Shown piece by piece: positions 1 through 13,169 of a stretch of 64,000 nt of DNA (position 1 is its first letter; each line of letters opens with the position of its first letter). The DNA lies in NCBI GenBank assembly GCA_022266195.1, contig WHVY01000001.1, forward strand, positions 19,530,001-19,594,000. Reading direction: 5' to 3'. Position numbers and translations under genes: made by a program. The notes beneath the pieces were generated by a model. The model did no database searches, was not told the origin of the DNA, and saw only the letters and a program-made list of their open reading frames with translations. This DNA is from Tetranychus cinnabarinus (lineage: Eukaryota > Arthropoda > Arachnida > Trombidiformes > Tetranychidae).

Positions 1-519
1 AAATAAAGAGTAAATTGAAATTGAAATGAACGAATGGCTTTCCATTGGGATTTACATGGAAACTCATTAAACAAGTGCAATCGTCTAATTCATTGATTAA
101 CCTCGATCAAGCTCAACACGAGAAATGCTCTCAAGATGAAACTCAATATTAAAAGTCAACATTTCCAATTCATTTTTGCGTTTCATTTTACATTAAAATA
201 TTGAAAATAAAATGTCAAACAAAAAAGACAATAAAAAGCATGAAAAGAATGAAAAAGAATGAAAACAGAATTGATATTTGGAATGAAATATTTTCTACTT
301 TCATTCACCTTTTCATCCAATTTTAGTGGTCAAGTTATTAAAATTGATGAAACTGGTCAAAGTGAGTAAATATTAATGTTAATATTCATTTGTTGTTAAG
401 TTTATGTGAACATGAACTTTGAACAAATCAGTTGATAACAATTTTATCATAATATTTCATTCTATTTACTCAGACATTGAATAAACAAGTTGAAGGCGAA
501 ACACACAAAAAAGAGTAAA

Positions 520-1610
520 AAAACGGAAAATAAAATGTGATTCCATTTAATATGGTTTATTATGATAATCGAGTTTCCATTATTTCAACAATATTTGAAT
601 ATCATACTTGGTTAAATACATGATAATGAAAAGTACTTCTTGAATATTAATGTGAGGGAGAGAAAAAAAAGAGTTTTGATTGTTTTCCATTCTTAATTGT
701 TCCAAAATCAATGCAAGTTGATTAAAATTTTCCATGGAATCAACATTTAAATTTATTCTTTTTTCGTCACCATTCAATGAATGAAACAAAGTTAATCATT
801 GCACAGTCAACTGGAACCATTAACAAAAGCTTAATTGGCATTTAATATTGACTAATCCACTGAATCATTTCATGAGATTCCAACAATCGAACTAAATTTT
901 TCGAACTTTTTTCTTCTTTCAACCAAAGATGCAAAATTCATTATTCAATATTGTGATTGATTACAGTTTAATGCATGAGAAAAGTAGTTTTAAATCTCAT
1001 GGTTGGATTAGTTGAGTGGATAATGTTGGTGATGATAAAAAGGTAATACTTGATGTGCATTAAATGAAATAAATATTGAACAATTTCATTGAAAAACAAT
1101 TTACTTGTGTGTGTATTAGGCGAGCGATTAAGCAAGAAACCAAAATAGGATTTAAAAATGTTCTGTACTGTTCATCATAATTCTGATGCTTATTATTCAC
1201 AACAAAATAATCTCCTTTTTTTCATCTCAAACTCTTGATAATTTGATTTGAAAAGGTTTTCTTCTCTTCATCTTTTCTTTTTCATCTTATCCATTCTTTT
1301 AAGACCTCAAAGGATTTGGATGAGCAACAACAGGCAAAAGAGTAAAAAGAAACTCGTAAAAATTAGAGAATCTCTTTTCGTACATTTTCATCTTTGCACC
1401 ACTTTATCCTCATCTATTCACTTATACTCATCAACATTATCATCATTATCATCATCATTCTACTTTTTGCTTTCATCGGGTAACAATATATTCCATTAAC
1501 CTTGATTAGTTTCAATACCGTGAAGACCTTGTTTTTATATAATACCTTTTAGATGAAAAACTATAACTCAGGATAACGTGAAAATGTAGATAAGATGAAG
1601 AGAGAGAGAG
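520..1610. other. Left-arm block replaced in the other arm
   Basis: About 1.1 kb here stands opposite only about 0.2 kb (roughly 56900-57105) in the right arm, and the two fillings are unrelated. It is AT-rich with TCATTATCATCA-type simple sequence around 1440-1460 and polypyrimidine runs. I see no coding frame or transposon ends. Confidence 0.5.
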
Positions 1611-2311
1611 ACGAAAAATAGAAAGTAGAAGAAGAATAAAGGTTTGCATGTTTATATCATGATTATGATGATGGTTTTCATGTAAACTGATTTCACTCAG
1701 TTTCCTTTGGATATTGCGTTTCGCGTCTATCAATAATTACCAGTCAAAATTCTCTACATTTCATCGTTTAAACTGTTTATTTTTTGTCTCGACTCAAGAT
1801 TCACTTCTCTTCGTCTTTCACTTTTCAACTTTTCATGTTTGATAATCAATTGTTACTCAGTCTGATCACGATTGACACAACATTAGTTCAATGACAAAAT
1901 AGAATAGCATTTAAACATGAAAATCCTTTCTTCTTGTAACAACTCAAATCAGAATCTTTATTCTGAGTTTTCTGAGAATTTTAAGTTTTCTTTGTTGTTT
2001 CGTTTTTACGTTTTTGTCCCATACACGATATCATCTTAATGCTCATCGATACTTTAATTCAACTTTTCTTTTGTTCGCTATCCGTTTCGTAGTAAACGGT
2101 TTTTCAGGTATTCACATTAATCGACGATCAAGTTTGGTGTAAATAATATTATGACATGTTTTTGCTGGAATTGATTTTGATTTGAAATGATTGATTCATC
2201 AACAGATGAATACTTTATACATTTTGATCATTCGCACTGAGAATGAATTTTGACAATCTCAATGAATGCAGAAAGATATCTTTTCAAGCAGATCATTATA
2301 TCCAAATAGAA

Positions 2312-2972
2312 GCCGCTGTAATCATGAATGATCGCAAGTGCTTTTCGCTGAGTGTGATATAGCCAATCCAGCTTGAAAAGATCAAATTCTTAATGAAAAA
2401 CCAATCGTCAGAATAAGAAGTCTAGAAGTTGAAATCTTTAGCTTTTGTCAAATAATATTCTTCTGGGATAATAAGCTTTCCTTTAAACGTAAACACGTAA
2501 AAAACTTCGTTGAAGATGAGAGTTGGTATTTCAGTTTTGAAACATAAAATTGACTCATTTTTTATATTAAAATGTTTCTCTTATGGACACTCTTTGACGA
2601 AATTGGGTTCAAAGTTTAACGTTCGATATTCTTTTTTGCAGTTGAGACACCAGAATTTGCAATAAACAGTTCACTGGAAAGACAGTTTTATATTTACTTC
2701 TGATCCAACAATAAACCGCAACCTGAATAGACAAAAAAGTTTCTTCCTCAAGCACAATGCTACAAAAAAGGATTCTGCATATCCCTACATGATTTGTGCG
2801 TGGATTTTACAAAAAGCTGAGTTCTGCTTCAGCTCTGATTATTGCGGGCATTTAGTTCAATCTGGGCTTCCAGGCTGTGCGAAAATTTCCCTTACAATCC
2901 TTTTAGTTTGGCCACAATTTTCACGCAAAATTTGATGTTTTGACTATAAATATTGTATGTATTGAATAGATT
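2312..2972. other. About 650-bp insertion private to the left arm
   Basis: The flanks of this block are contiguous in the right arm near 56200, where the sequence passes straight from the TATATCCAA side to the AACTGTCAGC side. Here about 650 bp separates them. The insert is slightly GC-richer than its surroundings around 2750-2900. I cannot see terminal repeats or a clear target duplication, and no reading frame is recognisable. It is either an insertion in this arm or a deletion in the other. Confidence 0.55.
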
Positions 2973-3864
2973 GCAACTGTCAGCATTCATCTTTTCCTAT
3001 TCAAACATGTTTCAATCTATTGATTGAATTCACCACACAAAATAACTGAATATAGTTTTGTATCACTTTTCAACCATTTCTGATTAATAAGCTTTGATTT
3101 GGACGTCAAAACAGTTTAAAGTGAATTTAACTTTCGTTCAATTCTGTGAATGAACATTGAATTAAAGTGAAACTTTATTCCAAATTACATTTCAATTTTT
3201 CTTAATCTTTTTCGTTCTTTCTTCTTCTCAATGTTCAATCAATCAAATGTATCATTTATTATTGTTTATTCAATTCAATCATTTGAAAACAAATTTATTA
3301 AAGTTGAACTTATTCTGCTTTTTAATGGACAAAAGTCTTGATTAACCGAAGCACCTCTTCAACATGAATCAATGTAATAATATTTGAATCTGAAGGGAAT
3401 GACAAAAGCATTCCCAGTTGATGCTCTCATTATCTGATTGTTCATTTGGGCATATGAATAATTACATTATCTGGTTAGACAATTTAGACTGCAAACTTAT
3501 ACTTATCATGATGATGGTCAATTATGCCGACTCATTGAATTTTCATTCAGAGTTTCATTAGAAGAGATAAAAAAGCTCATTTCGTTCCTTTTTTCATTCT
3601 TTTCAATTTACTCCAAATGAAAAACTGTTGAGTCAATGATTGCCATTATTATAAAAAGTGAAATGATAATTCATTTTTTAGAGAAAAAATTGATCCAAAA
3701 ACATAATTCGAGTTCATTATTTTAATTATTTAAAACTTATTTAAAGTTAATTGTTCAAGTTAACAGAATTGAGTGTAAATGATGAGAGAAAAGAAGAAAT
3801 GGAAATGAATTTGATAATTACTGGATTGATGGTTGTAATTTCATTTCTTGTTTCACTGATTCGC

Positions 3865-4002
3865 TCACAATTGCACTCGCAATATTGAGCCTTGAAACGA
3901 ATTGTCTTCATCCTCATTATCATCATTATCATTCTCTTCATCTTCCGATTCATTGTTACAGAATTTATCTTCTCTTCTCTTCTTCTTTACATTTATTCTC
4001 AT
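3865..4002 (-). CDS. Short acidic open frame, left-arm copy (hypothetical)
   Basis: This is a 45-codon ATG frame whose middle is a run of Asp, Glu and Asn, preceded by a basic Lys/Arg stretch. The mirror copy at 55165-55302 has the same length, with Glu-to-Lys differences near the N-terminus. Conservation of an open frame in both arms is weak evidence for coding, because the whole arms are similar. It could be an exon of a larger gene or chance. Function unknown. Confidence 0.2.
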   Translation of the reverse strand: MRINVKKKRREDKFCNNESEDEENDNDDNEDEDNSFQGSILRVQL

Positions 4003-6386
4003 TCTTGTTCAGTAAATGTTAAAATCTTGTTATATTCAATGTTCGAGTTTTTGCAAGCTAAGGTTATTATGCTTTCAACTGTCAGATTTGTTCATTCCAA
4101 TGAAATTGGTAAGAAGGAAAAAACGAAATCAAATTAATTTCTTCTTGGAAACAATTGGGTTAAGCACATTTGAGTATCAAATGGAAGCAACAATTTCATT
4201 TCATTTAATTATGAAAGACAAAGTTTTCAATTGAAAACAGAATCGATTCAAAACTGAGTTCGTTTTCACACAACACGAATGTAAGCCAACAACTCATCTC
4301 GAGTCAACCTAAACAGTCGACTGAAGCTGGTCAATGGACAGTCAACTCACCAGTCAACCTCGCATTTGAATGTAACTCATTAAAGTACAAATGCTTCCTT
4401 ATTTACATATTGATTAGGATTCGATTGACTTTCATCTTCATTTAAAATCAACTAAAACTTGTTGGAATATAATTTCAATTACAATTATTCGCTCATCTGT
4501 ATCATGATTAGTCTGGAATAAAACTTGAGGATTTGGCCAGAAAACTATGAAATGTAATTAATTCTGTCCACTGAGGGTTAGAACTGTTTTTGTTTCCATT
4601 AAAATTGAATATCTTCTTCTCTCAAATAATATAATAACTAAGTCTTGCTAACGATTTGTGATTATCATGAATGATGAATCCAGTGATTAATTGCTTCCAA
4701 GACAACTCCAACCGAAGACTATCGTTGTAAATGTTTAAAAGTTATTATCTGTTTATTGAAGGCTCAACATTGTTAATCACTTGATGTGATAATTTCCATA
4801 AAAATATTAATTCTCTCATGAAACAGATTATTCATTTCTCTTTTATACTCCATTCTCTATTCAATTGATATACCAATTAATGGATTTTTGACTAACAATT
4901 CAACTAAACCTTGAACAATAAAATTAATTACTTTTCCTCTCATGAGATTATTCAATGTTTACAATCGCTTATGCTCTTTACTTCGACATCGACATTCATT
5001 GAAACATATTCAACTCTAATGATTCATATATTTCTTCATGTGATCAGTTTCTTTTGATAACAATTGATTCTTATTATTACATTGCATAACTAATCTGAAC
5101 AATTTATTCATTTGATGGAAGCAATGAAGACTCGCCTTGAGCAGAAGTTTGCCTGTCAATCTGAATAAATACTATTGTGACAAGTACAATGCTAATTAGT
5201 GAACACACAAACCAAGTGAATACACTTTATGTTGATGAAAATTCCTTCAGGGAATTGATTGCAGGCAATAGGAAACAGAATTTCTATTTTTACAACAATT
5301 CTATTTCTCAGTGAATATCTAGTTTGCGTTATTATTAAACACGAATTATTACAGTTTATTTGAATTTCCAGTTAACTGTCAATTTGTGGTCAACTCTTGT
5401 CACAATGAGTAGAGCTGTATTAAAATCTTCTGAACATTGAATGCGACCCATTGTGCGTGACAATAAATCATAAATGAATAACAAACTAAACCTAAGCCAA
5501 ATCAAGTTTAACATTTTTGCAAACGTAAGATTATTCGCAATTAAACGGATTAGCCTTAGCCCAAGAAATAAGAAACTTTGTCAGTATTTCGAGAAGAAAA
5601 TTTCATTTACAAAATTGATTAAGACTTGCAACTGTTATTAAATGCTTCCGTGTTGTTTTGGTATAAAAGCTTAAATCCAATTAATCTAACCTTTTTTCCC
5701 TCTTCTTTCACTTTGGTTACTCACATGAACTGTTTTGATATTGAAAGGTAAGACAAACATGAATGAATGTGGAATCAAAGTAATCATTCACAAATGTGAA
5801 TAAAATTGTGACAATAAAATGAAGATGAATGCAATTCCCTCGAGTTGAATAAGTCAAGACGGTCAAAAAGGGTTTGCCATTCATTAAGGATTAAACTTTA
5901 TCCTTATAAAGATTCAGGTTTCCCTAACAAATGTGGTTCACCTCAGGATAGTTAATCATGTTCACTAACAATATAAGCCAACAAGACAATCAAAAGTGTC
6001 TCAAGACAGTCAAGAGTAAACTTTGAGGTCGCACTTTTCACACCAAATAACACACACAATCCAATCAATATGAAACAGAAGAAGATAATTTCGTGATCGA
6101 CCAAAAGTTAAAGAGTAAAGTATTTAATTTAATAGATGGAAACATGGATTGTGATGAATTGTGAGTTAATTGGTTGGACAATCAGATAATAATGAGCAAA
6201 AATAAGGTGAATATGAGAAAAGAATATTTCTATTGAAATAAATTGAATTGAATTTGGATTGTCTTATTGGGACTGTTGTCCATCTTTAAATGGATCGTTG
6301 ATTGCATTGTTCACTCAATGTGATTACCATTAAATACATACACAGATATTGTTCACTGTTTCATGGTTAAAGTGAAAGATTGTGAA

Positions 6387-6632
6387 TCAACTGAAAACCA
6401 AGATGTTAACTCCATTAACCTCTAACATGGCTAATGGTGAATAGTTATTTACTGAAGGCAACATTTCGTTGATAACTTCAACTTTATTCCGATAATAAAA
6501 CAGACAAGGAATAATGATAACAATAACAATGAGGATAATGATAATTATCATGGAAAAAGATGACCCAAAGAGAACAATAAAAGAATCTTGTTTCGTTATC
6601 TTAACCCTTCCAATCAATTTTAGGTCAACCAT
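6387..6632 (-). CDS. Putative small single-pass membrane protein, left-arm copy
   Basis: An 81-codon ATG frame. Residues 1-19 are polar and basic. Residues about 21-49 form a long Ile/Val/Leu stretch that would span a membrane once. A Tyr-Arg-Asn-Lys stop-transfer-like segment and a polar tail follow. The protein is identical to that at 52756-53001, but the flanking non-coding DNA is also essentially identical there, so this identity does not by itself show selection. It could be one exon of a longer gene. No family recognised. Confidence 0.3.
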   Translation of the reverse strand: MVDLKLIGRVKITKQDSFIVLFGSSFSMIIIIILIVIVIIIPCLFYYRNKVEVINEMLPSVNNYSPLAMLEVNGVNILVFS

Positions 6633-6710
6633 TCGAAAATTAAAGGTGAAAATTGAATATCAAGTTTGACTAAATTTTCAACTTTAAACATTCTTTATAT
6701 TCAACTCTAC

Positions 6711-9661
6711 TTATATTCAACTTTACTCGAAACGTTTTCACTCTTTTCAATTCAATGATATTTTATTTCAATTTCACTTCTTTTTTTCGTCACTTCTTTT
6801 CACCAAACCTTCTCAGCATTCAAGTTTTACATTTTCAGTGGTTCTCAATTTGTTCAAGTTAGTCAAGGTTCACCAATTTGAATGATGATAATGATGATTT
6901 AGTGCAAGAAAAGTGCAATGACAAAAAACGAGTCGAAATGTTGACAATGTAAATGAATAACACTTTAAAAGGTTTTCCTTACAATTTCGTTATTCACATT
7001 AAAAGCACATTAAAGAAGGCTAAAAATGAACCCAAATCTGAATAACCATTGAGCTTTCAATTTTTACTTGCAAGTTGAAATTCGCTGATACGCTAACAAT
7101 ATGTAATGATGCTTGAGTTTCAAAGTTAATTGAAAGTTGAGTTAATTAGTAAAGTGTGATTATAAAGGTGAGAAAAATGAACAAAAAGGTTGAAAACGGA
7201 AATTGAAGTCAAGGTAAATTGAAAGGGAAAATACAAAAGTACATTGGATTGAAACAAGTAAAGGAGCAAAAAGAGAATGAAAATGATTCAGAATTAAATT
7301 GTTGATAAATTGTAGCAAAAAAAGATGAGATAACAAGAAGAAAGAAATGGAATAATAAGAATGGAAAAAAGAAAATGTTCAGGTTAACATGATGAGGTTA
7401 GAGATTTGATGTTGAAATGTTATTGTTACCTGTTAACGAGTCAACATATTATTATGATTATTTTCTGCCTTCTTTCCATTACTATTATCATTATCATTAT
7501 TATTCAGAGTATTGTGTAAAATGTTGCTACAAAATGTTTTGTTTGAAAAACAAGAGTTTGTTACAAGTATTAATATGGAGTTGCACATGAAAAAGGTGTT
7601 GATAGTGCAAAGATGAGTTACTGAATAAATAGCTTTTCAGACTCTTCTCATTCAAATGAACTTGCATGAAACAAATGAAATTGATATTGAAACGGAATCA
7701 ACTTATTCAATGTTTATTCCAATTTCAAAGCTGCTGGAAGGTGGACTGTTATAACTTGTATGCTCTATTTTTTTTAGCATTTCGAAATTTTTCAGTGCAT
7801 GCAAAGTTCATTTAGTTTCGCAAAAAATTGATCGCGTATGTGGATATCGATTATAGTAGAAAAATAAAACTGAAAAAATAACTAAATAACGTAAAAGTTC
7901 TAGTTGCGTGAGGTAAAAAAGTTTACAAATATTTCGAAATGTGACTTTTCTTTTATTATTCATTGATTTTGAACTCGAAATATGAGTAAAAATTCGATTC
8001 ATTTGATTGAGAATCGATCAGTGGAATATATCAATATCTATGATCGATTTTGCCTTGCACATAGAAATGCTATCTAATACCTCAAGTAGAGATTCAAGAT
8101 AACCGATTGTTTAGGTAATCGACATTTCTTGTGATCAAAACAAGAGAATCGATCATTGATGTTCGATTAAATAGAAAATATTGGAATCAAATTATTATAG
8201 TCACTTTTGGAAGTTTGAAACTTTTCTTTTCAGTAATGTCTCTGCCTTTTTAGGGAATTCTAAGCGTGGAACTGAAATCAACATTAGAGTCTAGAATTTC
8301 ATTGTGCGTTGCCAGAATTATGCAGATTGTCCTGATATTTTATTTTGTGAAATCGTACAATTCATTTGCGCATTTAGCTCATGTAAATCTTATCGATTCA
8401 TGAACCAACGAAGGGATCGATTGAATAAATGTGATTGCCCATCTTTTACCTCAAGTTACCATTTCAGATTAGCAAACAGGTATAAATTATGGATAATAAA
8501 TAAACTTGGGAGAGAAACTGCTGGGAGTAAAAACTTCAAGTTGAATGTAAGGAGGGTCTCCAAAAATTTTTATTTTTTTATTTTTATTAGTTAAAGACTC
8601 AATTTTTTTTGGAAATAGATACGACAATGTTGAGTACAAAAATCTTGTCCATTTTTTCTGAGATAATCCGTTTTTGAGATTTGCAAGGTGAAAATGCGAA
8701 ACTTTCGGGCCTACTGCAGGCCATATCATTGCATATTATGTTATCATATAGAATATCAGAAGAACTCTTACTTTTTTTTCTTTTTCTATGACATCATCGG
8801 ATCAACACTAATAGAATAACTTATGGTAAGTAAAAATGGAAATGATTTCAACTCGTAATTTCTCAGGATTTACAAACTGGATTAAGACCAAATTTTTACT
8901 ATATCTTTAAGAGTATCTTAATCATAAATACGAAAAATTGCGGTATTGTCTGAATTAGAAATCATCTAAATTGCAGTTTAAACAAACTAATGTTTATAAA
9001 ATTTGTGCCGAGGTCTATGATTACTATGACCAAAAACACTCAAAACACTAGAGGGCGCCAGTGAAAATTCACTTAATTGTCAACAATGAAGGTCTACTGA
9101 GGTTTTTTTGAAAAATTTTTGATGCAAAATTTGTGCAAATAACTGTTTTCGAAATTCAGAAAAAACCTAATCAATGGGATAAGTAACTATCTCAGTAATC
9201 ACGATCCAATTTACTTCTTTGATCTAATTAAAAAAGTTAAATTAAAAGTTTTCAAGTATAATAATGCAAAACTAAGAGCTATTATTCAATAACTATCATA
9301 ACTCTCTCAAAGCATACGAAAAATCAAATGGCTGCCATTTATATTTACTCAGTTATTCGATATAAAAATTATTTCCATTTTAACTTTCCATACGTTACTT
9401 TCATGGTCAACAACTTTTGTATTGTATTGCTTGTTGCAATTCTCATTATAACGGCAAAATGGTAGCACCTGTAAGTTTTCCTTTGAACTTCCACGAAATA
9501 AAACAATTTATTATTTAACAAAAAGTGCGTCAAATCGTATATAAATGTTCAAGTTTTTGGATTTTTTATCACAAAGCTGATTCCCATCAAACAATTCAAT
9601 TTAATGCAATTAGATGATTCTTCAACATTAGTTTATGTAAAACAAAGGTCCTGACTAAACC
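6711..9661. other. Gene-poor AT-rich DNA
   Basis: Polypurine and polypyrimidine tracts and TTGAAA/CAACTT-type words dominate. Short frames near 7808-8002 and 8304-8729 show no family resemblance and lack conserved structure. The stretch at 9050-9130 is slightly unusual (GAGGGCGCC), and may be old repeat sequence. I support no gene here. Confidence 0.5.
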
Positions 9662-10233
9662 ATAAACAGGAAGCCAATTCCACTATCAATCCTCAACTTT
9701 CTCTTCATCACTTCATCGGTAGTTTTCAATGACCAATCACCCGACTTCAATTTGCAAAGCAATGTTCATGGTCGACTTTTCTTGAACCCATTCAATATTG
9801 TTTCTAATGTGGTCTCATCGTTTGCTTCTAATGCTGCTAAAGATGTTGGTGGTTGCCAGTCAAGCCGCAGGTTCCGTTAAAAGAGCTAATCAAATGGCTA
9901 GCTCACTTCTCAGTGGACTTGATTTAGTTCCTATTGGTAGTCTTGTCTCTGATGAAGCTAACAAGTTGGGCGATGTGAGCGATGTGAGCTCAGCAGTTGA
10001 TACGTTTGATGCACTTGGTGATCTGAATGTTGCCAATGTTAAAGGAATTGGTAGCAAAATCACAGAACTTGGAAGTGCTGTTGAGAATCGATTCAAAGTA
10101 GCTGGATCAGTTTCTGGTATGGTTTTCGGTTTTAAAGCTAAACCATCAAAGGAGTCAGTAGAGCTGCTGAATCGGGTAAATGGCATAGGCTGCTGGTGCT
10201 AAAGGGGATGCTTACGCTGTTGAAGCTTCTTAA
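9662..10233 (+). pseudogene. Frameshifted copy of a secreted, small-residue-rich protein
   Basis: Coding sense runs through three frames. Frame one starts at 9662 with ATA where a start ATG would fit, and encodes a basic N-terminus, a hydrophobic leader and a segment ending near 9850. Frame two (about 9850-10190) is rich in Ser, Ala, Gly, Val, Asp and Leu and contains SLLSGLDLVPIGSLVSDEA. Frame three gives a short Ala/Gly-rich tail ending at TAA 10231-10233. AATAAA-like signals follow at once. There is no visible intron, so this looks like a retrocopy or a decayed single-exon gene. The leader followed by small residues suggests a secreted or structural protein. I do not recognise the family. 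Confidence 0.5.
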
Positions 10234-13169
10234 ATAAATGAATAATAATTAATCCTTGAAGAATAAACAGTGATTTCGCTGGTTATGGAATACAATATAA
10301 AATTAAATATTTTGGACTTTTTCACATATGTATGTGTATGTATGGCTTCTAATAATTATTGCAGAAAATCGAAAATCTATCGAATTGTTTTGTTCTTGCA
10401 AAGTCACTCAAGTTATTCATTTTGACGTTTCTTCAACTGGGATTTTTGATTTGCAATTCGGTTTGAAATTGAATGATATTTTGTTCAGAACTGAAAAGTG
10501 ACTCGAAATATAACTTGATCTTGTAAGTTAGAAGAGAATTGTTTCCTTTTTTCCGTTATTTTTAGGCAACTTTCTTTTCTCATGTCAATTTTTACTCTAT
10601 TAACTTATCGATTTATCAATAAAAATACATTTTCTATTATCAACTGATTTGAAACAACTATTTACTCTAATGATAAATATGTTGTTTTTGAGCCAAGCTT
10701 CAACTTTTCGTCGCAACTTTAACCCAATTTTTTCTTGCAACCTTTACTTTAAAATTTACGTTTGCATTAACCAGAGAAGAAGAAAAAGAGTTTCACTTTT
10801 AATACTACATTTGCTAACTAAACTGTACAATAATAACAATAATAATGATATATCATTTTGTAATGATATTGAAAAGTTGAATGAAACTGGGAGTGAAAAG
10901 TATCATAAACACATCCAGGGAATTAAATGCCAACAGGTTTTTTCCTCTTTAGAGCAACATTTTTTTTATTGATATTGAGTTGCTTTTGTTTCCATTTTTG
11001 TTTTTTTCTCCCTTTTCTTTCAGTTCCATTCTTGAGACTTTTTTTCCATATTATTATTCCATTGAACTATCATTGAAATGGCAATTTCAAGATGAAATTC
11101 GAGGAAAAAGAGTTTGCCTTTTAAAGGAAACAATCGAGTGTCACTTTGATCATGTTTAATGTTATTGAGAGCGAAAAGATGAAAATGATCAAAGTTTATA
11201 TCGGGAAAAAGGATTGAAATGAAATGCTGAGAAAAGAAAAAAATAGTTCCATTTAACGAGATAAATGCTCTAAACAAGTTGAAATTGGAAAAAGTAAAAG
11301 ATAAAAATCGACAAAAAAAGCGTTTCAAGATTCGATGAATACCATTTTAGAAATTCATGTTTTTTCTTTCGATATTTTTTCGCATGAAATTAAATTCTTT
11401 TATGAAATTTTCAGAGTTTCGTTTTTTGTCAAGTTCACTTGTCTTGATTTATCAGTAAATGAATTTTTCTTCCCTAGTTCGACATGATGGAATGAAGGAC
11501 AACAATTGTTTTGACTTTTATCTTTTACCATTCGACTCTCAATTGATTGATCAAATGTCAAGTAGTCGATATTTGATCGCATTAGTTCTGGTTGATTATT
11601 CCTGAGTTTTCAGTTACCAACATGCATGTGTTACATTCCTTGATCATGATTACAATGAAGAATTATTCAATTTTCTGTCTCTTTTCTTTCCTCTGAAAAA
11701 GGTTAAATATCAATCAATCATGAAAATGAATATAATTTTTCTGCTCATGGTGACTCTTCAAGTATATTGTTTTCCAATGGAAGAACCCAGAATGATTAAC
11801 ATATTCACCTTTTGACAAGCATCAGTTTTATCTGCTAACCAAAAATTCCATTCCAAGTAAGGAATATCATTAGCAATTCTCAGGTTGCACATGTGCCCTG
11901 TAATTGATAGCATTGAGCAACAATTCCTCACACGATTCAAAGATAATTTTTCCATGTAAATGGAATGACACTCGATCGTCGAACGAAAATTTTCATCAAA
12001 CTATTCTCATCCAGACGCAATGTAGAACATTCTTGAACGATGAATAAAAATTGAATTTAAACCTGAAATACATTTTATTCCATTATGAAATCTGAAAAGA
12101 ATCTGATTTTCGACTTGATCACTATTCAGCATCTTTTAGTTAGTAGAATTGTTCAAATCGAATATTTACATAATTTTCTTCATCATGCAATGCTTTACAC
12201 ATTTGGAGTTGAATACTGTTGATGTAATAAAGTGTCGAGTTTTTCATTCCGAGTTTTGTTCCTTTCAAGAAATGCAAACTTACAATTGAATTGCGTGATC
12301 AGATAAGTTGATAATACTAATAGATATCAAGAACAGCGGTAATTCAATAATCAGTTCATGTCCAAGTTCAAGTTACTTTGGGTTTGACCAGGAATAGAAG
12401 AGTTGACAATGATATTCAGATGGACCTTTAATGGTTCAATTTTATTTTCACTTTTGCTATTTAATCATTATCGCTGGACCATAATGCAATATATCAAGAT
12501 ACACTCTAAGGTTACCTTTTGATTGTTGTGCATTTCAATAACAACAAATGTTATCACTTTTATTGTTGTGCATAAACATAAATTATCCATTAAAAGGTCT
12601 CCATCATTTGCCACTTTCCAAGATATTCAATAAATGCTGAAAATCCATTTAATTATTGCACCAAAAGCCCAGCATTCACATGGAACATTATCATGATATT
12701 AATTTTATCTTTAATATAATTGCTCATCAAATGTCACTTTTCATGACAAGAATCCACATTTTTTTGTTAGTTACAGGCAGAAAAAAGCTCATAACTTTTG
12801 CTTTTTCATCTTGCATTTTACGCCAATTATCTTCAATCTTGAATAATTAAAAAAATTGAATTCTCAATAATAAAATGAGTTTGATCGCTGGTGAAAAGGC
12901 GAGTTATTTTGATGCTAAATTTTTAAGTGAAAGGATGAGTGAAGAAAGTTGAATTCATTTTCAAGTTACAGACGGAATGTGCAAGTGCATCAATCACGTA
13001 ATAATGGGTGAGTTTAATGAGATGAACAAAATGAATGGACTGAGAGGAAATTATGCATTTTCAATTTTTAAAGTTTACTTTTTAATTTCAATTCAAGAGG
13101 AAAAATAAACTGAATAAATTTGGTTTGCATTTTAGAGAAAATGAACTTTAATGAAAACTAAACAAAACT
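10234..13169. other. Gene-poor AT-rich DNA
   Basis: No coding sequence that I can support. Open frames of about 100 codons (10649-10972 and 11020-11328) are low-complexity Phe/Leu/Asn translations of AT-rich sequence, with no motif and no splice context. Simple AAT/AAC repeats occur near 10830. Confidence 0.5.

Larger units (their letters stand above)
1..6710. repeat. Left arm of a large inverted duplication
   Basis: Read on the minus strand, this segment matches the plus strand of about 52685-57603. Position 1 pairs with about 57603, so the arm runs past the window edge. The block at about 6170-6640 looks identical to its partner, while other parts differ by scattered substitutions and several indels. 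This arm is about 1.8 kb longer, mainly because of extra sequence at about 520-1610 and 2312-2972. The divergence argues for a real, aged duplication and not an assembly echo. Apart from short open frames listed separately, I see no recognisable gene in it. Confidence 0.93.

Noticed and set aside
8304..8729. Overlapping frames on both strands
   Set aside because: A Cys-containing plus-strand frame looked interesting, but there is no start, no splice context and no recognisable family.
11020..11328. 102-codon minus-strand frame rich in Phe and Asn
   Set aside because: Low-complexity translation of AT-rich DNA, without homology signs or exon borders.
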